Assembly: GCA_010909165.1 (NCBI GenBank)
Contig: VJWM01000044.1
Span: forward strand, 1,550,001-1,614,000
DNA length: 64,000 nucleotides
Reading direction: 5' to 3'
From: Anthoceros angustus
Lineage: Eukaryota; Streptophyta; Anthocerotopsida; Anthocerotales; Anthocerotaceae
Part shown: piece by piece, positions 20,601 through 31,940 of the stretch
Numbering within the stretch: the stretch's first letter is position 1
How the letters are laid out: every line of letters starts with the position of its first letter
Translations under genes and position numbers: made by a program
The notes under the pieces: model-generated
What the model was told of the DNA's origin: nothing
The model's input: the letters and a program-made list of their open reading frames with translations, nothing else
The model's database searches: none

Positions 20601-21404
20601 TTGCCTTGGCTCTTGCTCAAGGAAGGGTGCAGGTTCCCGGCTTCTGGGCCGCCTTTGCATCCAGGCATTCCGAATTGCACCATCTTCTTTTTCTACCGCG
20701 ACGAGGTTTTGCATGGGTCTGGTCTAACCATTATCTTGTTCTCTTCCGACCTACTGCTGTGGGGCCTCCATCGACGACCCTGGGGCCCACTTAGTGCATT
20801 GTCCAAAAGGAGGACAGCGTATTGCTACACGCAACGCCATGCGAGACGTCATGTTCTCGATAGCCAAGGAGAGCGGTTTCTTCCCTTTTAAAGAGTGGCA
20901 CTATACTCTGCTCAATGGCATCTCTATCAGAGTTAACCTTTTCTTAACGCAGGAGGACGAGGTCTCGGTTGCGGACGTGGTTGTCACTGATCCAACCATA
21001 GATTCTGTTAGCGACCATGTCAATATTAACCCTCCCGGTTGGGCGGCGGAAGAGAGCACAACTTAGAAAATTTACAAGTACAGGCCCATGCAGCAAGGTC
21101 ACATTTTCATCCCCCCTGCCATTGAAAGCCTGGGGCCTTGGGTAAGGTTTTTTCTCGTTTCATTAAGGAGTGCAGAAGGGCCTACCACAATGACAAGGGC
21201 GAAGTTGGCCTCCCCCTTTCCAATGTCGTGGCTTATTTCAGGCAAAGGGTTTCCATCGCCCTGCAAAGGGCGTTGGCCAACGCCACCTTTAGGACGATCA
21301 CGAGTGTTGGAGACGCGGCATCGGTGACACCAATGGTAAGTAGGCCCTTCTCTATCTTAGACGACGATATCTTGGGGGTGGTCGGGGGTTACAAGGTAGA
21401 TTAG

Positions 21405-22745
21405 AACGGGGGCACGCCCCCCCCTAGCTTGGTACCCCATCGTGGTTTGTTCCCTTTTGCCTCGGGGTAGATGGGATTTCCCATCTCGTTCTTTTTATAA
21501 AGTCTCCACATTCCTTTTAAAGTGCAACAACTGGCAAGATATAATCAAATGTCCAGCAAGTGACCCACAGCCTGTCCAGCTTCTGGGGCCAAGCCCGTTG
21601 ATTGTCTGGATTCCTCAATCCTGTAGGTTAACGTTACATGAGATGACGTCTCACATTCATCTGACTTGATGACCATTAAAATAGTTGACTGGGCAGGAGG
21701 CTAGTTTGAAGCAAAAGGCCTAATCGGCACCAACATTTTAGTTTTGCCCACCATAGGTCAAGCAGCCTGAAAGACTCAGAAATCGGACTAGAGGATATCT
21801 CTCGTTCAGGATCGATCACTGAATAATGCGGTCTCATGAAGGACTACAATAGTCGCAAAGTTATGTGCTATTCAAATGACAGGCCATGCCTCAAGCTGCC
21901 CTCCAAGACCTTCAACCAGCCTTGGAACCTTGGAATGTACCTCTTAAATCTTATTAACGGTAGAGCCTCCACTGGTGATGAGTTTGTTGTAAACTAAGAG
22001 AATGACATACACAAGACAAAGATTCATAGCACTAGTAACAACATACTAGGCACACTAAGTAAGTGTTTTGGATAAGACAAACTATAGACAGCGGCCTTGA
22101 AGGGGCCTTTATATAGGGGAATAATTTGTATTAATTTGAAAATAATTAAAGCAGGTCTAGTATACTACTTTAACCATTGAACCTAACTGATTTTTATATT
22201 TTTATATTTTTATATTTTTATATTTTTATATTTTTATATTTTTATATTTTTTTAACCATTGAGCCTAACTGATTTTTATATTTTTTATATGAAGATTGCT
22301 TCTGGGTAGAAAATCACTCAGACAACTTGCAAAATGGAAGTATTATGCCAATGCATGCTTCGCGAGAGGTTTCTTTTCGTAAACGTCATACTTATACATC
22401 CTAATTTTTGTCACAAAAAATAGCAATGAACCTGCATTCCTACTTAGGTTTATCCAAGTACTATATCTTTACTGTAATTCAAATCCATAAATTTAATTTT
22501 TATATTTAAATTAAAAATAAATTTTATGTTGATTATATAACCTTAATTTTTAAAGATTAGATCAATGATATTTTAACTTATTAGGTAAAATATAATAGGA
22601 TAATAGAAGGAATAGGGAAATCGCCGCATTGAAGATGTCGATATGACAACAAAAGGTTTTATACAAAGTACTATCACAAGTTATTGGTATCATACATATA
22701 TGTACAATATGTTATCTATAAGCCAAGCAAAAATTATGTACTCAG
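21405..22745. other. No gene; LINE 3' flank then AT-rich DNA
   Basis: The first few hundred bases may be the LINE 3' untranslated end. The rest becomes strongly AT-rich and holds no convincing frame. Confidence 0.4.
22191..22251. repeat. AT microsatellite, (ATATTTTT)n
   Basis: About seven copies of an 8-bp unit. A 26-bp sequence beginning TTAACCATTGA and running into TTTTTATA occurs on both sides of it. Confidence 0.85.
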
Positions 22746-23790
22746 TTAACACCAGAAATATTTTTTTAATGAGCTTAAACCAATGAAACTGAATAATCTT
22801 TGCAAAAGATATCGATATCTGTCTTCTATAACTTCATTTGTAGATTTGATATCCCATGTTTGTGTGATATCCTTGCGACATAGTTTGGAACTATTCGATT
22901 CATCCCTCCTTGTTTTCTTCCTTCTTGTTGTTGATTGGATTTTATTTTTTGGTACAAATTCCTTTGATAAAATTTGGTTGTACATTATCGAGGTTGTGCA
23001 TAAATCTTCTCTGAGGATAGCATTTGTTTTGTTTTTGCTTGGAATCTCATTGGCCTCATATAAACACGAATTTAACTCCTCAAACATGTTGTGTGATTGC
23101 GTGGATCTGTGAGAAGGTATATTGTTTTGTTTGTATGCATTTGCATGATTAGATTTATCTCTTTTTTGTGCACTTGGAAACAAACATTTCGAATGATACT
23201 TTGTGCTCTCCTTTTTCTCTTCATCCTTATTTTCTTTGTTTAAAAATGAAGCATTCGAGTGATACTTGTTTGTATCACCATTTGTGCAACCATTTTTTGT
23301 CATATTCATATTTCGGTCTGCACATTGACCAACCATATTCATATTTCGTCTAGTTAACTTTTGTTGTTTTTCATCACGTGATTGCCATATTGGTGCACTT
23401 CGAGGCAATGCAGTTTTCATTTTTTTGTGAACAACTTGTGTAGATATCTCACTTACTTGAAGTAAACATGTTTCGTTCAAACATTCGTTACATATTGGAT
23501 TTGCTAAGGATCCTGAAGAACTGGTGTTGTGGTTGTTTTGTATAATATGTTTCCAACTTAAAGTTGTGACATGTACATTCTTATTTAGCTCATTCGATGA
23601 TGGTAAATCTCTTAAAGTCGGAAAATTATCATGAGTATAAATAAGCCCTGATTAAATAAAAAGAGATGAAGAAAATTTAATGAGAATTTAGTTAATAGAT
23701 CGAACATTGATGCAAAACATGTTTAAATCAATAACCTGGCTCCAGAGGAAGGGACACATTGTCTTGCGCTGGTGCAGTTGATCCATTCAT
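22746..23790 (-). CDS. Unrecognised Asn/Lys/Ser-rich protein, two exons, 318 aa
   Basis: Exon 1 is 23736-23790 (ATG at 23790, donor GTTATTG). Exon 2 is 22746-23647, after an acceptor ending TTTAATCAG. Together they give 957 nt, an exact number of codons, with TAA at 22748-22746. The joined protein begins MNGSTAPAQDNVSLPLEP, then reads GLIYTHDNFPTLRDLPSS. It has a CNECLNETC cluster near residue 70, a polar Asn/Lys/Ser body and a basic KKTRRDESNSS stretch before a hydrophobic C-terminus ending KKYFWC. I do not recognise a family. In favour: one long open frame in AT-rich DNA and matching splice phase. Against: low complexity and no known domain. Upstream exons are possible. Confidence 0.45.
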
Positions 23791-24773
23791 TGTAGCGATT
23801 AAGATACCAAACATGTATTAAGTATTGTAAGTCACGTTATCAGTTCTAAAATAGTCCTAATGTGTTGGATGTTTCAAGTGTCATGATCGGGTAGTTTTTA
23901 AATAGTTCCTTCAGTTGTATCACTACTATAGTTGACCTATAAATATTGAATGTAAAATTTAACTAAATTTGACTTTTACCCTAGTATTCATGGTGTTGTT
24001 TACCTATCACAGAATAACTCTGAAACCTAAAATGTTTGTATGGTTAACACAAGAAAACAAAGTCAAAGAGTATAGTTTACACAAGAAAATAAAGTCAAAG
24101 AGTATAGTTTACAAAAGAAAACAAAGTCAAAGAGGACTGTTGTGTCATTATATTACCATAATAGAATTAATAATATTATTTTAAAATTATTAAAATATTG
24201 ATAATGGAGGAAATTAAAAATCCATACCTGTTATATTTTTGTTTTGTCCTTCTTTAGCGAAGGAATTTTGTGCGTAAGTTCCTATAGACTTCCTTGTAAA
24301 ACAATCTCCCATTGGATCACTACTAAGATGGGTACAACAATTTCTCTATGAATCACTACTAGGATGTTGTGCTTTACTCGAACTCTCCTTAACTTGCTTG
24401 TGCATTCCTATTGTTCTCGGCTCCTAGTAAACTATATACATTCTTGACCATACGGCGTGTCTCCACTTATGGTCGGGTCACGGGTCACTGCTGAGATGGA
24501 GTGTACACTCTAAATAATTCTTGATGTTTTTTGAACTCTATGTTATATGGTCTGTCCCATGTTAAAAAACTACGTTATATGATAAGCTTTGTTTTAGCGA
24601 GCCTGCAAGGGTTCATTCTGGCCATTCCAAGAACAAATTATGAACAACTATAATTACATAAAATATGAATATTCGACTGATTGAAACAACTTGCGATATT
24701 ACAAATTGTTTTTTTCTTGTTTTCCAACGCAGAGCTAAGAGGTAGACTAATCCAATCTATTTAGAGGTTGCTT
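23791..24773. other. Intergenic, AT-rich
   Basis: No gene is recognised. Three tandem ~37-bp repeats lie at about 24050-24132 (AGAAAACAAAGTCAAAGAG core). The region would contain the upstream end of the preceding gene and the 3' flank of the next. Confidence 0.45.
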
Positions 24774-25772
24774 TCACACAGTGACGAGATTAGCGGTAGC
24801 ACAATGTTGGCGAGCTCGGCAACGGAGGTACAAGCCAGTTCGGATGAGATGCCAAAGCAGGCTCAAAAGCCATGAGAGAGCCGCAAGCATGACTGCCGAT
24901 GTCCATGTCAGGAGATGCTGACCGGGGTTTGCTGAGGTCTGGTGGAGACCGGCAAGCTTGCAAGCGAGGGTGGAGGAGAGAAACAAGTGACAGAATCCAA
25001 AGCTTGCGCTTATGCAAAAGGAGGTCACGTGGAGGTAGGGCAATTCCGAGAGCTGTAAGCTCCGCCTCAGGGCGATGAAGCCCCAGTTGGCGGTGTCGAC
25101 AGAAACCGGGAAAGCAAGTAGGGTGAGACTGCTGAGCCCGATGTCACTCCCAAGCACCAGAGCGTCGTTGAAGAGGGTACCGTACCTGCTGATCGAGGGA
25201 CGCAGAAGTGGGAGAGGCAACAGCCAGGCAGCGCCAGTGACAGAATACACGAGCAGAGCTAGAGCTGAGGTGTAGGCAAGGGCAGTGCCCACGCAGCGGC
25301 AGGCGGCAAGCAAAAAGCTGAAGACGGCTGGGGTGTCCAAGCTGATCTCGTCGTCCGGATCTGAATCCGAATAGTCTTCAGCTGCGGTCAAGATGGCTCG
25401 AGTAAACGCAGCTTCTGTCAGGCACTGGAGCAGCAGTGGGAGCAACAGAGAGGTGCAGTAGGCGGGGCCCAGAAGAAGTTGTTGTCTCGTGATATCTCGG
25501 ATGATGCTCACAGCCAGGAATTGTGAATTGGCGGCGCTGAAGAAACCTCGGCCTCGAAGCCCAAAGTACTGGAAGAGGGTGATTTGGGCACTCATCAGCA
25601 TGCAGGGAACCAGGAACGTCGTTCTACTCTTCGCAATGAGTCGGGCAGAATCGTTTGCCAGTCGCTTCCCAGAGAGGCGAAGTCTGCCGCTCTCCGACTC
25701 TTGCTGGGTTCTGCTTAAGAGGAGCTCCTGTAGACCTGCATCACCTGCTTCAGGTGCCCCGGCCTCAGCCAT
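24774..25772 (-). CDS. Polytopic membrane protein of unknown function, 332 aa
   Basis: Single exon with ATG at 25772. The N-terminal 50 residues are hydrophilic, with an ELLLSRT motif and basic residues. About six hydrophobic segments follow: roughly residues 50-70, 100-120, 148-172, 176-190, 205-225 and 285-310. An acidic loop SDSDPDDE sits after the second. The frame is full-length, GC-rich and has no lesions. It looks like a plant-specific uncharacterised membrane protein. No transporter signature is visible, and the membrane it occupies is unknown. Confidence 0.75.
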   Translation of the reverse strand: MAEAGAPEAGDAGLQELLLSRTQQESESGRLRLSGKRLANDSARLIAKSRTTFLVPCMLMSAQITLFQYFGLRGRGFFSAANSQFLAVSIIRDITRQQLLLGPAYCTSLLLPLLLQCLTEAAFTRAILTAAEDYSDSDPDDEISLDTPAVFSFLLAACRCVGTALAYTSALALLVYSVTGAAWLLPLPLLRPSISRYGTLFNDALVLGSDIGLSSLTLLAFPVSVDTANWGFIALRRSLQLSELPYLHVTSFCISASFGFCHLFLSSTLACKLAGLHQTSANPGQHLLTWTSAVMLAALSWLLSLLWHLIRTGLYLRCRARQHCATANLVTV

Positions 25773-26485
25773 TACTGCACCATTCCTTGCAACTCTCAGC
25801 CTTCGCTAGCGCAAGAATATGACAGCGCGACAGGTCACATGCATGATCTGAGTCCCTGGAAAATCGCCGGGAACCAGAAACCTTCAAAAAAAAAAGATGC
25901 ATCAAACTCCTCTGTCCGCACAGCAACAGCCAAGACCGTCGAACTACAGTCAACATGAAAAGCACGAAGGTCAATGAGATGCTGATTTCATATGACAGCA
26001 ACTGCACAGCACCCAAGAACCGGAACCTTTGGCAACTTTCAACAACCACCTACAAATGCTTAGGGATTAACAATGACAGACAGCTGCCTTTACATGAGTA
26101 CCAGGGTGGCACAGGGATTAGCAATAGGTGCTTTATGACGGTGACCGCGGCAATACAAATTTCCTGCCACCCCAGCTGCCATCTAGACGCCTACTAGAGA
26201 GGATGTCACCATCACGCCGCTACAGAATGAAGAACGCAAGTTTCACCTTTTTTTCCCAAGTCCTCAAGACAATAAGAGATCTGAGATGCTTTTCTGTCCC
26301 AGTACCGTGATCTACACCTTACCCAACAAAACGAAGAGACTGTCACTGCCAAGAGACTGGCAGCTTCAATTCAGAATCCCTAACTCCCTCGTATATCGCC
26401 TCCCACGAGCTCAGGCTTCCTGCACTCTGACATGCTTCCATGAGTGTCTTCCCGTCGTGAGTCCTCGACAAAGCGTATAATCTGC
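25773..26485. other. Intergenic
   Basis: 5' flank of the membrane-protein gene and 3' flank of the NLR gene. No gene is recognised. Confidence 0.5.
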
Positions 26486-29400
26486 CTAAGTCAAAGAAAA
26501 GCTCAGCGACGATCCTGAAGTGCTTGGATGAAGAAGCCTTCTTCCATCTACTTTAAGCTCGTCATCTGTATGTACATAGACCTGGCCCCTAATCATCCTG
26601 CGAAGATCTGGCAAGAAGTCGTGAGCAGCAGGACAGCCAACCACATTGAGAACTTGAAGAGAGGGTAAGAAGGTGATCTCAGTCGGCAGCTCCGCTAACT
26701 TCGAGCAATAGCTCAGGGAAAGCCTGAGTAAAGAGCCCAAATTCTCTATTCCCCTTGGCAACTTCAGCAACTGCTCGCAGTAGTCCAGATCTAAGTACTG
26801 CAGTGACGTCAACTCACAAAGCTCATCCGGCAAGGTAGCCAAGACGCTGCACGAAACTAGTGACAGTCTTTGCAAAGACGTGAGCCCTTTAATCTCCTTG
26901 GGGAGAGATTTCAAGCTCTTACAAGAGCTGAGGGACAGTCTCTGCAACGTGGTCAGGCTGCCAATCTCCTTTGGTAGCTTTTCTATCCTGGCACAAGCGG
27001 TCAGTGACAGCTCCTCCAACGCTGACAATCCACCAATTTCCGGGCACACCACTGAGATGTTGCAGTGACCCAGGTATAACCGGCTCAAATTATGCAATGA
27101 GCCAATCTCCGGAGGCAGTCTGACAAAGCTCTTACAGCGATTCAGATTCAACTTCTGCAACGCCTCCAAGCTGCCAATTTCTGCTGGGAGAGTCTTCAGA
27201 TTCAGACAACCTGAGAGATCCATCTCCTCCAGAGCTTGTAGCTGGCTGATAGTCTTTGGCAATGATCTGATGGTCCCACAGTCTTCCATGTGAAACCTTT
27301 TCAGGGCAGCAAGGTTACCCAGAGTAGAGGGGAGTTCTTGAAGTCTGCTCCAGCCAGTCAAGTGTAGCTCTCTCAAAGCAGACAGTTGAGTGATAGGCTC
27401 TGGTAACCGCTCCATGTTTACACATCCCATCAAAGTAAGGTCTTTAAGCTGTGGTGGAAACTGCACATAAGATTTGAACACGTCAAGATTTGATTTCACT
27501 ACTAGAGATGTAGCTTTAACTGCACAAGAGATGATCATTGTTAAGCATACTTACCCGTAAACTCAGATCGATCTTATTGCACCGTATCATGACCATGTCT
27601 AGCTTTCGACATCTTCCCAGTTGAAAAGGGAACTTCATGTCCTGAACAGGCCGGCTCCAGCCCCAATAAATGAACTCTAGTTCATTCAGTGATTCAACAC
27701 GATATCCTCGAACAGCTGTGTCCTGAAGGATTAGAACCCGCAATCCTTCCATCTTGTCCACGAATCGCCCTTGCAACGGATCATGACAATTCAATAGAGA
27801 GATGCCCTCAATCCTCTTCAGTTCCTGCAAGGAGCGTGGAATTCTTCATTCAACAACAGCACAAGGACCCTAACAAACGCACAGACTTGACACTTGGAGA
27901 ACAGACGACATGTACGAAAGAGCAAGTTATCTTTACCATATTCTTGTCACCCAATATTTCGGGTAACTGGCTGGCATCTTCTGATCGGACACGAGTCTGC
28001 TGCGATAAGCTGGAACCAATGTCGGACAGCAGATCATGCATGCCTACCAGCTCCATCTTCCATGGGTACTCCGAATACCTCGTGAGCTGAGCAATCCCTG
28101 TAAGGCCTTCAGTATCTCTGGTCTTGACTGTAACCAATGCCTGCTCCACTAGGATACTCAATTTTTCCTTCCCCACAATCCGCTCCACAATCCTCCAATC
28201 CCAACCCCGGAAAAGTACAGCTATGTCCAGGAAGGTTTCCTTCATCTCTTGACTGAGTCTGTCGTAGCTCACTTGCAGCTTTCCGAAAATCTGGTCCTCT
28301 GGTAGTAGAAGCTCCTCAGCCTGCTTCATCTTCTTCCCAATGGCAACCCACTGCTCTTCCACTAGATTAGCCTCATCGGAAAACAGAGAACCGATGACCT
28401 TAAGAGCCAACGGAAGACCTTCACACTGGGGTACAATGAACTCTAGAAGTGCCTCCACACTCTTCGTCGGCATATCAGTTCTCTTCGAAGCATGAAAGAG
28501 AAACAAGTCTCTTGACTGCTGGGGGGAGAGGCAAGGAAGCTTGTAGGAGAGGTGAAAGTAAGGATGAACAGTGGTTTTACAGATCTGATCAAGCTTACTG
28601 ACGACCGCACTGGAACGAGAGGTAATCAAGACACTACTTCTGGGAGGCAGAATCTTTCCCAGATTGGGGGGAAGCAGCTCCACGACATGCTTCACTTCGA
28701 AAACATTGTCTATGGCAATGCGAGCCTGTTTGGAGCCCATTTTCAGGTTCACAAACTGATCCAGCAAAGCATTCCTTCCCTTTGAAGTATTTGAGAACTC
28801 CTTGCGGCCTCCTCCGAGCTGTTGAAGAAGCGATGCTTGCAGCTTCCTCAAATACACATCATCCGGATTCTTTCCAACTTCAATGAAAGCGAAGAGCCTC
28901 TTTTCATTCTTCTCTACTGATGTGATCACCTCGTGCAGCAAAGTTGTCTTCCCTAGCCCACCTTGGCCGTGAATCCCAACGGTGCATATCCCTTCTTGCT
29001 GAAGGAAATCCACAATGTGGTTGACATGCTGATCAATACCGACACTGATGACAGGTCCCAGATCTGGGGTGCTGATTGCGTCAGGTGCATGGGACACACG
29101 ACTTCTCACTGCAGCTAATGCTGCAAAGGTCAAATTGTCCTGGAGAGTCTTCAACTCGCAAACTGCCCTCTCTAGGTGCAGCTTAATGCCAGTATCCGCA
29201 GATGACACACAGAAAAACCTGCAAACACAGTTTCTGCATACACTACATCAAAGAGAGCTTGGCCAAACTTGAGGCAAGAACACACTAATTCCATGTGACA
29301 CGCTTGTGTTAAAATCAATCTACGTACTGACAAGCTACCTTTGACAAGAGGTCGGCTTTCTCTCAAGGTATCTTATCACGGCAGCACAATAGAGAAGTGT

Positions 29401-29903
29401 TCCGGCAGCAATTCTGAACACGTCACTATCAGTGGGCAGGAAGAGCCTTAGCTCGCCGATTTGTTTGCCCACATGCTCAGTTTGACTGGTCAAGCTGGTC
29501 CATTTCTCCTCGTCCCCAACATGCTCAACCTGATCAATTTTGGAGTTGATGTAAGCAGCCAACTTGAAGGCTAGGCCAAACCAGCTCAAGTTCCTCGAGC
29601 TATTCTTGATGTCAGAGACGAGAGTCTCAGCACTGGCAGAGGGAGTTCTCAAGTCGGTTTCTGGCACCTGGAAAGAACCAGAGAGATTGGGTTACGCTCA
29701 CGCTGCAGGCATCCAAGCTGCCCCAAACAACAAACCGAATGCCGAGGGAAATTTACCTTGCGCCGAAACTCTTCCAGTCGGTTACGGTGATTGTCCAGTA
29801 TGTCCCCGATCTGCTTGAGATGCTGTGACAGTACCGGAGTTCCAAGCTCTGGGTCTATATGGTGAGCATGGCCGTTTGGCTGCTGCTTGTCACTGTCACT
29901 CAT
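26486..29903 (-). CDS. NLR immune receptor (NB-ARC plus LRR), five exons, 1000 aa
   Basis: A predicted intracellular nucleotide-binding immune receptor. Exons are 29757-29903, 29339-29667, 27937-29218, 27555-27824 and 26486-27460; all junctions are GT-AG and the total is 3003 nt, in frame. Residues 1 to about 190 are helical and match neither TIR nor RPW8 by eye. NB-ARC follows with the P-loop GIHGQGGLGKTT, RNBS-B-like SSVLITSRSS, GLPLAL and an MHDLL motif. About ten LRRs of roughly 24 residues follow (L-x2-L-x-L-x2-C-x2-L-x2-LP pattern). Introns are 89-120 bp. All key motifs are intact. For exon 5 I chose the acceptor at 27461-27462 because earlier ones are out of phase. The ligand is unknown. 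Confidence 0.9.
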
Positions 29904-30974
29904 AGTGACAATCCCGAGTTGGCACCTTGAAACCTAGCCCTTCTGCCTGATGAAATGCCTCTTTGCAGAAGGGCTCACAAGGCTCACGAATGTAGTTACG
30001 CCTGGGGAGACCTGCTCTCAGCAGACACTATAAGACCCAACCTTCCTTACTTCTCAATCACAATCTACAGTGCCGGCAAGCAAGCAATTCATGAGAATGC
30101 CTCAGCCCTGTCATCTCGCCATCACCGAAAGTCATGCTTGACACGCCTGATGAACAGTAGCGGGGACTTTGAGGCCGACACTGGTGCCCGGTCACATTCT
30201 CTGCTCCAATAGATACAGATTCCACAGCGCGCTGCTCCACTTTCCGAATTGCAACACCTACCTTCCCTCATAAACTGGCCCCGGACGCCAGTACCCTGTC
30301 CCTGCTGTCGCTATCCACCACCTTCCCCCAAAAAGAGTGATCACTCCACTGCTACACAAGGACCTTCCCCCATATCACGTCGATCTGCCACTGTGTCGGG
30401 TCCAGTATATTGGATATAACGCGACGCAGAAATTCCTCATCCGCTGGCCGCTCTCCTTCCCACATGCCTGCGCGCAAGCCAACGATCCGCATCTCAAAGC
30501 CCCTCCGCCGGCGCCCGCATCTGGTGCCCACAAGGCCTGCACGAATCCACACACCGGAGCTTAGGGGAAGCACGGAAACAGAGCCCAGAGCCAACAAGAA
30601 GCAAATGCTGCCCGGGAGCAGGTCCAGCACTGCTCGATCTGGCCTCACACGGCATTGCACAAACAAAACCTACTTCCCGGAGCGGGCACCACATTCACAC
30701 AGCAGCTGCAAGCCCCTTCGCCCAGCTGGGAAGCAGACGAGGTGGGGAGCAGGATGCAGAGCGGCAGCACGGAAGCCAGCAACAGGAACAGGCATAGCAA
30801 CAGCAGCTGCGGTTGACCAAGTACCGAATGGCAGGCCAGGCTCTAATTGCCCCACTCCGCGCCTCCCCCGAGCGCATTGCCCATGAAGCCTGACACCCGC
30901 ATTGCAGGAGGCTCCAGCCTGCGAGGCGCAGCGGCGGCGCCCAGATGCCCAGGAAAAGGTGGGCGCTGCTCTGC

Positions 30975-31010
30975 TGCGGCGGCGGGTGCGGGTGCGGGTG
31001 CGGGTGCCGG
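30975..31010. repeat. GGGTGC repeat
   Basis: About five copies of GGGTGC/GCGGGT in GC-rich DNA. They give Gly/Ala or Ala/Val runs in spurious frames. Confidence 0.8.
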
Positions 31011-31152
31011 GGACAGTGCCACTGCCAGAGCTGGTGCAGACGGAAGTGCGAGTGCAAGTGCAGAGGCAGGCACACGCACAGGAGCAGGTGCGCGGCGAAG
31101 AGAGACGTGTGCAGGCCAGGCCGCTGTGGTGGGCACCGAGACAATGCCGATC

Positions 31153-31171
31153 GCGCAACAGCAACAGCAAT

Positions 31172-31214
<43 letters not shown>

Positions 31215-31217
31215 GCA
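31153..31217. repeat. CAACAG hexamer repeat
   Basis: About ten units of CAACAG/CAGCAA ending in pure CAG. They give poly-Leu or Ser/Asn runs in shadow frames. Three copies of TGTGGACTG follow at about 31234-31263. Confidence 0.85.
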
Positions 31218-31880
31218 AGTGCATCGGCCACAGTGTGGACTGTGGACTGTGGACTGTGGACTGCGTGTTGCGCGGGGACCTTCTTCCTCCCTCAGCTGGC
31301 ACGGCGTGTGCGCCCGCATAATACGGTACTGGCCCGGCTGCCCCCTCGGCCTGGCGCCCCGGGAAGCTCTTACCCCGGGCGCTTGCGGGCGGCGGGCGGA
31401 ACGGTCGGCCCACGTCGCCGGCTGCTGCGCCACCCGGCCTCTGGCTTCCCGCACCCTGGACGACGCCCAACGGACATAACGGGCCCCGTCTAGCCCGGGC
31501 GCATGCGGGTGCCCTGACTCGGGACATACATAGGATGCTCATCCGTAAGGCCTGGGGTGCGCGAAACGCTTTACACCTGGCTGGCGTTTTCTTTTCTCGC
31601 TCCGTTCGGGTTCGGGTTGGGGTCCGCGTTCGGTTTTTGTGCGTCGCCGGAGCCCAAGACCGGGCGCGCCATCCAACCCGCGTCCCGACGGCAGCTACTC
31701 TGCCCACTGCACGAGCTGTGTCCAGACTCGGTTGAAATCCCAAGCGCAGCTGCCTACTGGAGGACCGGAATCTGGTGAACAGTTCCATCAGATGCTTCAC
31801 CTTGTGCCAAACTCCACTGTCACCAAGCATATGTACCTTTCTATATGCTTGTTGTCACTCTCCGATTCATGCCAAACCGA

Positions 31881-31940
31881 GCCACAGCCACAGCCACAGC
31901 CACAGCCGCAGCCGCAGCCACAGCCACAGCCACAGCCAGA
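31881..31940. repeat. CACAGC/CGCAGC hexamer repeat
   Basis: About nine units of a CCACAG or CCGCAG hexamer. No supported gene contains it. Confidence 0.85.

Larger units (their letters stand above)
16330..21404 (+). mobile_element. Non-LTR retrotransposon remnant, restriction-like-endonuclease type, with internal duplication
   Basis: The start encodes a C2H2 finger (CPVC ... H-x4-H, 16348-16427). A long proline/glycine-rich region follows in several frames. RT pieces come next: WVPLQVDVENTFN, then SFVCSFYG, and at 19700-19780 GTRQGDPLGG. The 3' part has HCPKGGQRIATRNAMRD, ADVVVTDPT and a Lys/Tyr helix (20810-21400), which I read as a PD-(D/E)xK endonuclease with its zinc-knuckle-like lead. 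Finger, RT and C-terminal restriction-like endonuclease is the layout of R2-like elements. I do not see a YADD box; it seems lost. Frames change many times, so the copy is dead as read. The 5' and 3' limits are approximate. Confidence 0.7.

Noticed and set aside
31235-31265. Repeated TGTGGACTG as a regulatory site
   Set aside because: Three copies in tandem look like a microsatellite beside the CAACAG run, with no other evidence.
30670-31830. 386-codon minus-strand open frame
   Set aside because: Sequence is GC-rich and built from CAACAG and GGGTGC repeats. Poly-Leu and Arg/Pro runs come from the repeats, there is no domain, and several overlapping frames on both strands look alike.
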